DNA of 64,000 nt, from positions 143,427 through 207,426 of the forward strand of contig NZ_JARXYX010000014.1 of NCBI RefSeq assembly GCF_029893585.1, in the 5' to 3' direction. This document shows, one piece after another, positions 8,599-17,566 of the stretch. The stretch is from Streptomyces sp. LBL (GTDB lineage Bacteria; Actinomycetota; Actinomycetes; Streptomycetales; Streptomycetaceae). The translations under genes and the position numbers were made by a program. Below the pieces are notes generated by a model. That model saw nothing but the letters and a program-made list of their open reading frames with translations. It was not told the DNA's origin and did not search any database. Each line of letters starts with the position of its first letter. Position 1 is the first letter of the stretch.

Positions 8599-8936
8599 GG
8601 TCGCAGTATCGCCCCGCGGGGTGGCCCGGTGGCAACGACCGTGCTGCCGCCGGATGCCGGGCGGACGGCGAAGACGCGCAGGAAGAGCTGCGCGAGCGGG
8701 CCGATGGACACCGCGTACAGGAGTGTGCCGACGCCGACGGTGCCGCCCAGGAGGAACCCGGTCAGCACGACCGCCGCCTCGACGGCTGTCCGCGTCAGCC
8801 GGATCGAGCGGCCGGTGCGCCGATGCAGGCCGGTCATCAGACCGTCCCGGGGGCCCGGCCCGAAGCAAGAGGTCCTCCTGTGGTGGTAGTGGCCTGACCC
8901 GTGACACCCTGAGACGCGAGTGGAGATGTCATCCAT
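8595..8936 (-). pseudogene. YczE-type membrane protein, N-terminally truncated
   Basis: The last roughly 91 codons read as the C-terminal half of a YczE/YyaS membrane protein: FGPGPRDGLMTGLHRRTGRS, then a helix with LLGGTVGVGTL and IGPLAQLFL. Intact members are about 200 aa; the N-terminal half is missing. Upstream of codon GP the frame stays open but codes for low-complexity sequence (GSGHYHHRRTS) up to an ATG at 8936, only 30 bases from the divergent mocR start. yczE and mocR are often neighbours, so this is probably a deletion that removed the yczE 5' half. Confidence 0.65.
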
Positions 8937-8966
8937 GGCCAATTTGGGGAAGGTGGACTGATTTCC

Positions 8967-10472
8967 ATGGCGCAGTGGACCTCGGCGATGGGTGCGGTGC
9001 AGTTGGCGCGGCTGCTCAAGTCCCAGCAGGACCGCCCGGCCGGCCCCGGTACGCGCCGCCCGCCCGCCTATCGGGCGCTGGCCGACGGCATCCGGCTGTT
9101 GGTCCTCGAAGGACGGGTGCCGGTGGCCGCCCGGCTGCCCGCCGAGCGCGAACTGGCCCTGGCCCTGTCCGTCAGCCGTACGACGGTCGCCGCCGCGTAC
9201 GAGGCGCTGCGCAGCGAGGGGTTCCTGGAGTCCAGGCGCGGGGCCGGCAGCTGGACGGCGGTACCGGCCGGCAATCCGTTGCCTGCCCGCGGACTGGAAC
9301 CCCTGCCGCCGGAGGCCCTCGGCTCGATGATCGACCTCGGCTGCGCGGCGCTCCCGGCGCCCGAGCCGTGGCTGACCCGCGCCGTCCAGGGCGCCCTGGA
9401 GGAGCTGCCGCCGTACGCCCACACCCACGGGGACTATCCGGCGGGGCTGCCCGCACTGCGCTCGATGATCGCCGAGCGGTACACCGCGCGCGGGATCCCG
9501 ACGATGCCCGAGCAGATCATGGTGACGACCGGTGCGATGGGCGCGATCGACGCGATCTGTCATCTGTTCGCGGGGCGGGGCGAACGTATCGCCGTCGAGT
9601 CGCCGTCCTACGCCAACATCCTCCAGTTGATGCGGGCGGCGGGCGCCCGGCTCGTGCCCGTCGCCATGGCCGAGGGGCTGACCGGCTGGGACATGGACCG
9701 CTGGCGTCAGGTGCTGCGGGACGCGGCGCCCCGGCTGGCGTACGTCGTGGCCGACTTCCACAATCCGACCGGTGCGCTCGCCGACGAGGACCAGCGGCGG
9801 CGGCTGGTGGAGGCGGCGCGGTCGGCCGGGACGGTGCTGGTCGCCGACGAGACGATGAGCGAGCTGTGGCTGGACGCGGAGATCGAGGGCGTGATGCCGC
9901 GGCTCGTGTGTGCGTTCGACCCGGCCGGATCCACGGTGATCACCGTCGGGTCGGCCAGCAAGGCGTTCTGGGCGGGGATGCGGATCGGGTGGGTGCGGGC
10001 GGCACCGGACGTCATCCGCAGCCTGGTCTCCGCGCGGGCGTACGCCGATCTGGGTACGCCGGTGGTGGAGCAGCTGGCGGTGAACTGGCTGTTCAGCACG
10101 GGGGGTTGGGAGAAGGCCGTCGAGGTGCGGCGGGAGCAGGCGCGGGGGAACCGGGACGCGTTGGTGGCAGCGGTGCGGAGGGAACTGCCGACGTGGGAGT
10201 TCGAGGTGCCCAAGGGCGGGTTGACGCTGTGGGTGCGGGCGGGCGGGCTCTCCGGGTCGCGGCTCGCCGAGGTGGGGGAGCGGGTCGGGGTACGGGTGCC
10301 GTCCGGGCCGCGCTTCGGGGTCGACGGGGCCTTCGAGGGGTATGTGCGGTTGCCGTTCACCGTGGGGGGTGCGGTGGCCGAGGAGGCGGCGGCGCGGTTG
10401 GCTGCGGCGGCGCGGTGGGTGGAGAGCGGGGGATCTGGGGGTGCGGAGGCGCCTCGTACGGTGGTGGCGTGA
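8967..10472 (+). CDS. MocR-family (GntR/aminotransferase fusion) regulator
   Basis: The 501-aa protein has an N-terminal GntR winged helix (about 30-105, with RLPAERELALALSVSRTTV) linked to a fold-type I aminotransferase domain (about 130-490). The PLP-binding lysine is K332 in GSASKAFWAGMRIGW; VVADFHNPTGA is also present. MocR proteins use PLP or aldimines as effectors. It is divergent from the truncated yczE, its likely original target. An ATG at 8988 is an alternative start. Confidence 0.92.
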   Translation: MAQWTSAMGAVQLARLLKSQQDRPAGPGTRRPPAYRALADGIRLLVLEGRVPVAARLPAERELALALSVSRTTVAAAYEALRSEGFLESRRGAGSWTAVPAGNPLPARGLEPLPPEALGSMIDLGCAALPAPEPWLTRAVQGALEELPPYAHTHGDYPAGLPALRSMIAERYTARGIPTMPEQIMVTTGAMGAIDAICHLFAGRGERIAVESPSYANILQLMRAAGARLVPVAMAEGLTGWDMDRWRQVLRDAAPRLAYVVADFHNPTGALADEDQRRRLVEAARSAGTVLVADETMSELWLDAEIEGVMPRLVCAFDPAGSTVITVGSASKAFWAGMRIGWVRAAPDVIRSLVSARAYADLGTPVVEQLAVNWLFSTGGWEKAVEVRREQARGNRDALVAAVRRELPTWEFEVPKGGLTLWVRAGGLSGSRLAEVGERVGVRVPSGPRFGVDGAFEGYVRLPFTVGGAVAEEAAARLAAAARWVESGGSGGAEAPRTVVA

Positions 10473-10545
10473 ATTGGGGTGGGGTGGCGTGAGGTGGCGT
10501 GAGGTGGGGTGGGGTGGGCGGTGGGTTCGCTTGCCCGCCCTTGGT
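10440..10545. repeat. G-rich degenerate tandem repeat after mocR
   Basis: Runs of GTGGGGTGGGGTGGCGTGAG recur five or six times just beyond and overlapping the mocR stop codon. The + strand has many GGG/GGGG tracts with short loops, so it could form a G-quadruplex or act as a weak terminator. Confidence 0.6.
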
Positions 10546-10646
10546 GGGTGCGGTTGCGCCCACCCGTGCCGTCCCGCCGGCAGGACTGCCCGCAGCCGCG
10601 GCGGATGGTGAGCGGCGCCAGTAGCCGCCGGCCGCGGGTGCGGTTG

Positions 10647-12410
10647 CTATGAGGTCTCCGCCGCTACGGCTTCCGGCTGTGCCGGTTCCGGGCGTGCTGC
10701 TTCCGGGCGTGCTGCTTTCGGGCGTACCGCTTCCGTTGGAATCGCTTCCGGAACCGCTTTTGTTGAAACCGCCTCCGTCGCCATCCCCGTCGTCACTCCC
10801 GTCGTTGCCACCGCCTCCTTTGGAACTGCCTCCTTTGGAACTGCCTCCTTTGGAACTGCCTCCTTTGGAACCGCCGTCGGCAGGTTCTCGCCGTCCGCCG
10901 GTGTCGTCCTGGGGGGCAGCAACGCCAGCACCGTCTGGCGGTCCGTGTCGCTGGTCGCCTCGTCGTACGGGTCCGGGGTCGACGGGACCTGGAGGCGGTG
11001 GATCGGGCCGGTGCCGAGGCGGGCGTAGCCGCGGCCGGGTGGGACGTGGGCGACCAGGGTGGTGGGCGGGCGCATGCCCAGGACCGTCTCCAGTTGCTCA
11101 CGTGTGGCCGGGCCGAGCACGACCCGCGCGCGCGTGTGCCGGCGTACCGCGTCGCTCAGGGCGTCCGCGGTGTCGAACTGGTCGGCGACCACCACCGTGA
11201 CGTTCGCCGCGCGGCCGTGCCGGAGGGGGACGTGGAGGAGGGACTGTGGGTCCGGGTGGCCTTCGGCGGCGGCGATGTGGGCGAACACGCTCGGGCGGTC
11301 CAGGAGGATCCACAGCGGCCGCTTGGTGTCGTCCGGCGGCGGATGGCCCGCCTGGCGGGCACGGTTCGCGGCGATCAGACGGCGCTCCGTCTCCGTCGTC
11401 GCCCACTCCAGGCTGGCCAGCGCCCCGGCCAGTCCGCACTCGACCGCGAGGACGCCGTCCCGGCCGGTGAGGCACGCGTACTCGCCGGTGCCGCCGCCGT
11501 CGACGATCACCACGTCGCCGTACCGCAGGGCCTGGAGGGTGATCGAGCGGAGCAGGGTGGAGGTGCCGCTGCCCGGCTGGCCCATGATCAGCAGGTGCGG
11601 CTCGGTGGAGCGGATGCCCGTGCGCCAGACGACCGGAGCGGCGTCGCGCTGTTCCTCACCGTAGGCGAGGGGGAGTGTGCGCTGGACCTCGGAGCGGTCG
11701 GTGAAGCCGAGTACCGTCTCGCCGGGGGCGGTGACGAATCGCTGGGCGGCGATGTCGGTGGGCAGCGGGGACAGCGCGGTGACCGTGAGGTGGTTGCCCT
11801 CCTCGTCCCAGGCGAAGTGGTACTCGCGCCCGCGGCCCGACTTGGCGTGCAGCAACTGCTCGATGCGGGTGCGGGACTCGGCCTCCCCGTCGGTGAAGTA
11901 CGCCGGGTAGCGGATCACGAGGTGGGTGGTGCGGCCCGTCTCGTCGAACTCGTACGCGGGGAAGGCCGTCTCCCACTCGCCGCCGTGCGCGTACAGCGGG
12001 GCCGGATCGTCGGCGATCGAGAAATACGGGACGAGGGCCTCGTACAGCGACTGGAGTCGTTGGATCTGCGAGTCGTCGGGGCCCTCGGGCTTCGACGGCC
12101 CGCGGTCCCGGCCCTGCCAGGCTGCCGCCGCCATCAGCGTGATGACAGCGAGCAGTGGGCCGTACGGAGCGAGCGCCACCACCAGAACCGCTGACGCCAC
12201 CAGGAACAGCAGCGGCCCGCGCTTGTCCTTGGGAGTCTCGGCCCACCTGCGCCGCCCGGCCGATGCCAGCCGGCGCAGCCCGCGGGTGATCGTGATCAGC
12301 GGGTGGAGGACATCGGTGGTGCTGTCGACCGCCGTCCGGGCCAGCTCCCGGCTCCGGGCGATCTGCGCGCTGCCTGTGCTCAGGATGCGGGGGAGGGGGC
12401 GCCGGGCCAC
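10647..12410 (-). CDS. FtsK/TraB-like membrane ATPase
   Basis: A 587-aa protein with a membrane hairpin at about residues 67-97, then a soluble ATPase domain. HLLIMGQPGSGTSTLLRSI (about 272-290) looks like a Walker A loop, but the invariant lysine position is threonine. PLWILLDRPS resembles Walker B. It recalls the HerA/FtsK DNA-pumping ATPases of actinobacterial conjugation systems. The C-terminal 110 residues are low complexity with KEAVP repeats and A/P/E-rich sequence. It lies 37 bases after a 64-aa membrane protein gene and probably shares its transcript. DNA translocation is inference only. Confidence 0.7.
   Translation of the reverse strand: MARRPLPRILSTGSAQIARSRELARTAVDSTTDVLHPLITITRGLRRLASAGRRRWAETPKDKRGPLLFLVASAVLVVALAPYGPLLAVITLMAAAAWQGRDRGPSKPEGPDDSQIQRLQSLYEALVPYFSIADDPAPLYAHGGEWETAFPAYEFDETGRTTHLVIRYPAYFTDGEAESRTRIEQLLHAKSGRGREYHFAWDEEGNHLTVTALSPLPTDIAAQRFVTAPGETVLGFTDRSEVQRTLPLAYGEEQRDAAPVVWRTGIRSTEPHLLIMGQPGSGTSTLLRSITLQALRYGDVVIVDGGGTGEYACLTGRDGVLAVECGLAGALASLEWATTETERRLIAANRARQAGHPPPDDTKRPLWILLDRPSVFAHIAAAEGHPDPQSLLHVPLRHGRAANVTVVVADQFDTADALSDAVRRHTRARVVLGPATREQLETVLGMRPPTTLVAHVPPGRGYARLGTGPIHRLQVPSTPDPYDEATSDTDRQTVLALLPPRTTPADGENLPTAVPKEAVPKEAVPKEAVPKEAVATTGVTTGMATEAVSTKAVPEAIPTEAVRPKAARPEAARPEPAQPEAVAAETS
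10816..10875. repeat. Four 15-bp tandem repeats in the FtsK-like gene
   Basis: TCCTTTGGAACTGCC is repeated four times head to tail (10816, 10831, 10846, 10861), the last with one substitution. On the minus strand it encodes the pentapeptide repeat KEAVP in the disordered C-terminal tail of the ATPase. The unit is a multiple of three, so copy changes keep the frame. Confidence 0.95.
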
Positions 12411-12447
12411 TTCTGTCTCCTGGTGATGCGTGCGGGCGTGGGGGGCG

Positions 12448-12642
12448 TCAGAACTTGATTCCGCCGAGGAGGCTCGCCAGGCTCTCGCTGCCGGCCTTGA
12501 TGCTCGGAGCGATGGCCGTGCTCGAGAGGAAGAAACCGAACATGACCGAGACCGTGCAGTGCGACGCCTTCAGGCCGTCCTTGCGGAAGAAGAGGAAGAC
12601 GATGATGCCGAGAAGGACCACGCCTGAGATGGACAGGATCAT
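12448..12642 (-). CDS. Small membrane protein (64 aa)
   Basis: The protein starts with a membrane helix (MILSISGVVLLGIIVFLFF), a short basic loop (RKDGLKASH), and a second moderately hydrophobic segment (VSVMFGFFLSSTAIAPSI). An AGGAG site lies 8 bases before the ATG. It sits directly upstream of the FtsK-like ATPase, whose own N-terminus is membrane-anchored, so the two may form a membrane complex. I do not recognise a named family. Confidence 0.75.
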   Translation of the reverse strand: MILSISGVVLLGIIVFLFFRKDGLKASHCTVSVMFGFFLSSTAIAPSIKAGSESLASLLGGIKF

Positions 12643-12699
12643 TTGCGTTCTCCTGGTTTGTGGGGACAGTCACCATGAGTACTTCCAGGATCACAGCAT

Positions 12700-12709
12700 G
12701 TATCTATAC
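12700..12709. promoter_or_regulatory. Possible operator GTATCTATAC
   Basis: The AT-rich palindrome GTAT-CT-ATAC stands out against the GC-rich surroundings and lies 58 bases upstream of the small membrane protein start. GTAT/ATAC half-sites resemble operators of YtrA/HutC-type GntR regulators, which often control conjugation genes. The adjacent TTTTATCG on the minus strand could belong to the promoter. Confidence 0.4.
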
Positions 12710-12911
12710 GATAAAAGGTGCAACTGGGTGGTTTTCGGTTGATTTACCCCAGGCGGCGGAGTCGTCCTGGGCCGGTTGGCCGGTTGGGCCGGTCGCCGGC
12801 GCCCGACCGCGGCTGCGGTGATCTTTACCTCCGGCGCAACGGGTCATGTGCGGCGCGAGCCAGTACCCTGGCGATTCACCTGAACGGTTGCATGGAGAGG
12901 CGGTCCGCCCG

Positions 12912-13304
12912 ATGAGTGAAGCCCCCGACCCCGAGGTCGTGGAGCTCGCGACCAAGGTCTTCGAGCTGGCCCGACGGGGGCAGACCGAGGCGCTCGTGGC
13001 GTACGTGGACGCGGGCGTTCCGGCCAACCTGACCAACGACCGCGGTGACTCCCTGGTGATGCTCACCGCGTACCACGGTCACGCCGACGCCGTACGCGCT
13101 CTGCTCGCCCGGGGTGCCGAGGCCGACCGGATCAACGACCGGGGCCAGACCCCGCTCGCCGGGGCCGTCTTCAAGGGTGAGGAAGAAGTGATCAACGCTC
13201 TTCTGGAGGCTGGCGCCGACCCCGCGGCGGGCACGCCGTCGGCCGTCGACACGGCCCGGATGTTCGGCAAGACGCAGTTGCTCGACTTGTTCGGCGCACA
13301 CTGA
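12912..13304 (+). CDS. Ankyrin-repeat protein (130 aa)
   Basis: About three ankyrin repeats can be read: ALVAYVDAGVPANLTNDRGD, ALLARGAEADRINDRGQTPL and ALLEAGADPAAGTPSAVDTA, each with the loop-helix-turn-helix spacing of roughly 33 residues. Such proteins mediate protein-protein contacts. The ATG at 12912 is chosen over an upstream in-frame ATG because GGAGAGG lies before it and the upstream part is unstructured. Cytoplasmic. No partner is evident. Confidence 0.85.
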   Translation: MSEAPDPEVVELATKVFELARRGQTEALVAYVDAGVPANLTNDRGDSLVMLTAYHGHADAVRALLARGAEADRINDRGQTPLAGAVFKGEEEVINALLEAGADPAAGTPSAVDTARMFGKTQLLDLFGAH

Positions 13305-13499
13305 AGCACCTGCCCTGACCAGGGCAGACACAGAGAACGGGGGAGGCGGTAGCGGGCCGCCGAAATTTCGGTCGCGGCGGATGGAACTGCCGAGTCATCA
13401 TGACCTCGTGGTTCACGGACGTGATGGCCGGGCGGAAGATGCCGCGCCGCGCGGACCGTGACGCGGTCCGCATGGGCCACCGACGAGAGGCAGAGGAAG

Positions 13500-13559
13500 A
13501 TGGCTTACAGCAAGCAGGAAACGGCGGGCGCCCCGACGTGTTGTCACGCGGCCAGGTAA
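13500..13559 (+). CDS. Candidate 19-codon leader peptide
   Basis: ATG at 13500, preceded by AGAGGAAG, starts a 19-residue ORF (MAYSKQETAGAPTCCHAAR) ending TAA at 13557-13559, 45 bases before the HEAT-repeat gene. It contains tandem cysteine codons and lies after a 7-bp GC hairpin (13451-13471). It could be an upstream regulatory peptide. The 300-base gap around it holds no other gene I can support. Confidence 0.35.
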   Translation: MAYSKQETAGAPTCCHAAR

Positions 13560-13604
13560 TGCACGTCCCCGGTTGCGTCGACGCTTGATGTGAGGCTGTT
13601 TCCC

Positions 13605-15023
13605 ATGTTCGATCCGGTCATAGCGCCCAGCGGTACGCTGCTCGGCCTGCTGCAGCGGGGCCGCGGCGACGGCACACTGCACGCGCTCACCGCACCGCGC
13701 GCCGAAGCGCTCGCGGCACTGAACCACTGTGTGGTGCGCGATCCCCGCCACGACTGGCAGGTGGAGAACCGCTCCCTCTACTACGCCCGTCTCTTCCTCG
13801 ACCTGAACGGCGAGCTGGACGAGATCGAGGCCCACCTCTTCGACGTCCAGGACGTACTCGACACCGAGGAGTCACGCACCGGTCTGGCGCTGGCGGTCCT
13901 CGGTCATCTCGCCTCGTACGGCAGGCGGGACGCACTCGAGCTGCTGCGCAGGTACGCCGCCTCAGGCTCCAACTGGGCCTGGGCCCTGGACGAGCTGGCG
14001 TTGCGCGACGACGACGCCGGGTTGCGTGCCCTGGCGGCGCCCGTTCTGGCACGGTTCGCGACCGATGCCGAGGGGGAGGCCGAGCTGGCGGCCGTCGTGC
14101 GGGACGCCTTCGAGCCCCGGCCCTGGCGCTTGTGGGCGGACGACCCGCGCGCATCGATCGCCACGCGCGTGCGCGCCGCTCACGAGACCGGCCATTTCGA
14201 CCGCTGGCAACGGCAGATGCGGCCGAGCGGGCCCCGCCCCGGGTGGAGCGTGCAGGCCGTCTTCGAGTGGGCCCAGCAGGGGATGGAGCGCGGTGCCGCC
14301 CTCCATGTGCCGGCCGCCCGCTGTCTGGTGGCCGTCGCGGGGCCCGAGGACCGGCCGGAGATTGTCCGGGCCGCCCAGGACGGCACGGACGGCGCCCGCT
14401 GCACCGCCCTGCGCTATCTCGCCGACGGCAACGATCCCGACGCCCTCGACCTGATCGAGCTGGCCGTGATCACCGGTACCCCGGTCGTCGTGGACGCCGC
14501 CCTGGACGCCTTCGAACGCATGTGCAGTGTCGCCGCCGTCGTCCGGGCGCGCGGCTGGGCCCACCGACCCGATTCCCTGGGCGCCGCCGCCGGCCGTATG
14601 CTCTCCTGCCGGGGCGCGGCCCAGGACAGCGAACTCGTCCTCGCGGCCCTCCGGGAGGCCGTACGGGGCGAAGGGCCCGACGCGCCGACCCTGTGGACCC
14701 TCGTCGACGGCGCCGGACGGCTCGGTATCGCCTGCGCGGCCCCCGTCCTGCGCCATGTCTACCGAGAGACCGCCTCGTCCCATCTACGCGGCCGAGCCGC
14801 CCGTGCCCTCGCTGTCACCGACCCCTCCTTCGCCACCGGCTTCGCCGTCGAGTGCCTGTGGGACTGCGAGGAATCCACCCGCGAGATCGCCGCCCGGCAC
14901 GCGGAGACCGGTGATGCCCGGGTCGTCGAGCGGCTACGCCGGCTCGCTGCCGATCCCGCCGAGGAGGCCGAGGTCCAGACCGCCGTCCGCAGCCGGATCG
15001 GACCGGACGCCACCGCCATGTGA
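13605..15023 (+). CDS. HEAT-repeat-like protein (472 aa)
   Basis: The protein is almost all helix, with repeated alanine- and leucine-rich pairs (for example DALELLRRYAASGSNWAWAL, DAPTLWTLVDGAGRLGIACA, HLRGRAARALAVTDPSFATG), typical of HEAT/armadillo scaffolds. There is no signal peptide, catalytic motif or membrane helix. I use the ATG at 13605; a GTG at 13590 is an alternative. The function is unknown. The 234 bases after it hold nothing I recognise. Confidence 0.78.
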   Translation: MFDPVIAPSGTLLGLLQRGRGDGTLHALTAPRAEALAALNHCVVRDPRHDWQVENRSLYYARLFLDLNGELDEIEAHLFDVQDVLDTEESRTGLALAVLGHLASYGRRDALELLRRYAASGSNWAWALDELALRDDDAGLRALAAPVLARFATDAEGEAELAAVVRDAFEPRPWRLWADDPRASIATRVRAAHETGHFDRWQRQMRPSGPRPGWSVQAVFEWAQQGMERGAALHVPAARCLVAVAGPEDRPEIVRAAQDGTDGARCTALRYLADGNDPDALDLIELAVITGTPVVVDAALDAFERMCSVAAVVRARGWAHRPDSLGAAAGRMLSCRGAAQDSELVLAALREAVRGEGPDAPTLWTLVDGAGRLGIACAAPVLRHVYRETASSHLRGRAARALAVTDPSFATGFAVECLWDCEESTREIAARHAETGDARVVERLRRLAADPAEEAEVQTAVRSRIGPDATAM

Positions 15024-15257
15024 ACGCCGGTCTTCCGGGCGTGTCCGATCGTGATCGCAGCTCGCTCAGGTGCGCCCTCAGAAGGAAGTCATCGGGCATC
15101 GGCGCACCCGCTGGATGAACCCGGGATGACCCGTGGGTCAGGAGGGCATGGACGCGGTCTGGCCTGCTCGGGTGTGCACCGCAACGCTCATGGACCGTTC
15201 CTCGTCCGGACAGATCCACGTTGACGCGGCCACGTCCAGTACGGAGACAACACGGGT

Positions 15258-16391
15258 ATGCGTGTCGTCATCGTGACCGAATCCTTTCCCCCCGATGTGA
15301 ACGGCGTGGCCCACTGCGCGCTCCAGACCGCCCGGCACCTCGTAGATCGCGGTCACTCTCCGCTCGTCGTCGCGCCGGCCACCGCGGCCGGTTCCGGGCC
15401 CGGGGTCGACGCCCTGGCGCCCTGCCCTGTCATCCGTGTCCCCTCCCTCCCGCTCCCGGGCTACCCCCAGGTCCGTGTCGCCCTCCCCAGCCGGCGTGTG
15501 GCCGCGGCGATCGCCGAGCACCGTGCCGACGTCGTCCACCTGGCCAGCCCCTTCATCCTGGGCGTCCGCGGCATGGCCGCCGCCGCCCGGCTCGGCATCC
15601 CCGCCGTGGCCGTCTACCAGACCGATCTCGCCGGCTACGCCCGCACCTACGTCCACGCGGGCGAGGCGGCGGCCTGGCGCCGTATCCGCTCCGTCCACGC
15701 CGCCGCCGACCTCACCCTCGCCCCGTCCAGCCCGGCCCTGCACGACCTCCGGACGCACGGTGTGCCCCGGGTGAAACTGTGGGCGCGAGGCGTCGACACC
15801 GCCCGGTTCCGCCCCGAACTGCGGGACGAGGCGCTGCGTCGCGAACTCGCCCCGAACGGTGAGCTGATCGTCGGCTACGTCGGCCGGCTCGCCCCCGAGA
15901 AGCAGGTCGAGCTCCTGTCCGGTGTCTGCGGACTGGCCGGTGTCCGGGTCGTGGTGGTGGGCGACGGGCCGAGTCAGCCGTCGCTCACCGAAGCCCTGCC
16001 GGGCGCCGTCTTCCTCGGGCGCCGCACCGGCGACGAACTGGCCCGGATCTTCGCCTCCCTGGATGTCTTCGTGCACACCGGTCCCTTCGAGACCTTCTGC
16101 CAGACCGTGCAGGAGGCCATGGCGAGCGGCGTGCCCGTCGTCGCCCCCGCCGCCGGCGGCCCGCTGGACCTGGTCGCCCACGGGCGCACCGGCCTGCTGG
16201 TCCCGCCGCGCGACCCGGCCGCCGTACGGGACGCCGTGCGGGCCCTGGCCGCCGACGCCGGCCTGCGCGCCGAGTTCGGCACCAGCGCGCGCGCGACCGT
16301 CGAGGGACGCACCTGGGCGGCCGTCGGCGATCAGCTGATCGGGCACTACGAGAACGTCCTCGCCGCACGGCGGACGGTGGTGGCGGCATGA
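15258..16391 (+). CDS. GT4 glycosyltransferase, MgtA/PimB-like
   Basis: A 377-aa GT-B fold glycosyltransferase. The N-terminal domain begins VIVTESFPPDVNGVAHC and carries YQTDLAGYARTY; the C-terminal donor-binding domain has GYVGRLAPEKQVELL, the E-x7-E region FETFCQTVQEAMASGVPVVA and GGPLDLV. These features match GDP-mannose-dependent alpha-mannosyltransferases that build phosphatidylinositol mannosides or other glycolipids. Its stop overlaps the next glycosyltransferase start by 4 bases (ATGA), and that gene likewise overlaps a GDSL hydrolase gene, giving a three-gene operon. The exact acceptor is unknown. Confidence 0.88.
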   Translation: MRVVIVTESFPPDVNGVAHCALQTARHLVDRGHSPLVVAPATAAGSGPGVDALAPCPVIRVPSLPLPGYPQVRVALPSRRVAAAIAEHRADVVHLASPFILGVRGMAAAARLGIPAVAVYQTDLAGYARTYVHAGEAAAWRRIRSVHAAADLTLAPSSPALHDLRTHGVPRVKLWARGVDTARFRPELRDEALRRELAPNGELIVGYVGRLAPEKQVELLSGVCGLAGVRVVVVGDGPSQPSLTEALPGAVFLGRRTGDELARIFASLDVFVHTGPFETFCQTVQEAMASGVPVVAPAAGGPLDLVAHGRTGLLVPPRDPAAVRDAVRALAADAGLRAEFGTSARATVEGRTWAAVGDQLIGHYENVLAARRTVVAA

Positions 16392-17566
16392 GCTCCTTGC
16401 GCATAGTGCGGCTGGCCAACTTCGTCGCGCCGGCGTCCGGCGGCCTGCGCACCGCGCTGCGCGAGCTCGGCAAGGGCTTCAAGGCCGCCGGGCACGAGCC
16501 GGTGCTGATCGTGCCCGGCGAGCGCGCGAGCGACCGCGAGACCGAGCAGGGGAGGGTGATCACCCTCCCCGGGCCGCTGCTGCCCGGCACCGGCGGCTAC
16601 CGGGTCCTCACCGACAAGCAGCGGGTGGCCCGCCTGCTGGAGGAACTGGCCCCCGACCGCCTGGAGGTCTCCGACCGTACGACCCTGAGGTGGACCGGCA
16701 AGTGGGCGCGACGCGCCCGGGTCCCCGCCGTGATGGTCTCCCACGAGACCGCCGACGGCGTGCTGCGCACCTGGGGCCTGCCCGAGGGAGCGGCCCGGCG
16801 CACCGCCGACGCGCTCAACGTCCGTACCGCGCACACCTACGCGCGCGTGGTGTGCACCACGGAGTTCGCCGAGCGGGAGTTCGTGCGGATCGGGGCGCGG
16901 AACGTCGTACGGGCGCCCCTCGGCGTCGACCTGGTGCAGCGGCACCCCGCGCTGCGCGACCCCGGGCTGCGCGCCCGGCACGCGCGCGGGGACGAGGTGT
17001 TGCTGGTGACGTGCACCCGGCTGTCCGTGGAGAAACGGCCCGGCACCGCGCTGGACGCGCTGGAGGCGCTCGTACGGCGTGGTCGGAGGGCGGTGCTCGT
17101 GGTGGCCGGGGACGGGCCGCTGCGGTCGCGGCTCGAACAGCGGGCGCGGGAGCGCGGGTTGCCGGTGACGTTCCTCGGCCACGTCTCCGACCGCGGACTG
17201 CTGGGCGCGCTGCAGGCGTCCGCCGACGTGTGTCTGGCGCCGGGCCCGGCCGAGACGTTCGGGCTCGCCGCACTGGAGGCGATGGCCTGCGGCACACCCG
17301 TGGTCGCCAGTGCCTCGTCCGCGCTGTCCGAGGTGATCGGCTCCGCCGGGGCCGTCGCGGCGGACCACGGGGGAGCCTTCGCGGACGCCGTGGAGCTGCT
17401 GCTGGCCGGGTCCGTGCAGGAGCGCCGGGAGACCGCACGCGCGCGTGCGGAGTGCTTCGGGTGGGACACGGCGGTCGCGGGCTTCCTGCACGCGCACGAC
17501 GCGGTGACCTCCGTACCCCCCGCGGTGCCCGGGGGCAGCTCGGTCGCGCCCGGGGGCGTGGCATGA
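16388..17566 (+). CDS. GT4 glycosyltransferase
   Basis: A second GT-B glycosyltransferase of 392 aa. It has FVAPASGGLRTALRELGKGF at the N-terminus, CTRLSVEKRPGTALDALEAL at the linker into the donor domain, VAGDGPLRSRLE, and the PAETFGLAALEAMACGTPVV nucleotide-sugar motif. The middle gene of the operon, it starts within the stop of the previous one and its own stop overlaps the GDSL gene. The two transferases probably act in sequence on one lipid or glycan; donor and acceptor cannot be told from sequence. Confidence 0.88.
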   Translation: MSSLRIVRLANFVAPASGGLRTALRELGKGFKAAGHEPVLIVPGERASDRETEQGRVITLPGPLLPGTGGYRVLTDKQRVARLLEELAPDRLEVSDRTTLRWTGKWARRARVPAVMVSHETADGVLRTWGLPEGAARRTADALNVRTAHTYARVVCTTEFAEREFVRIGARNVVRAPLGVDLVQRHPALRDPGLRARHARGDEVLLVTCTRLSVEKRPGTALDALEALVRRGRRAVLVVAGDGPLRSRLEQRARERGLPVTFLGHVSDRGLLGALQASADVCLAPGPAETFGLAALEAMACGTPVVASASSALSEVIGSAGAVAADHGGAFADAVELLLAGSVQERRETARARAECFGWDTAVAGFLHAHDAVTSVPPAVPGGSSVAPGGVA

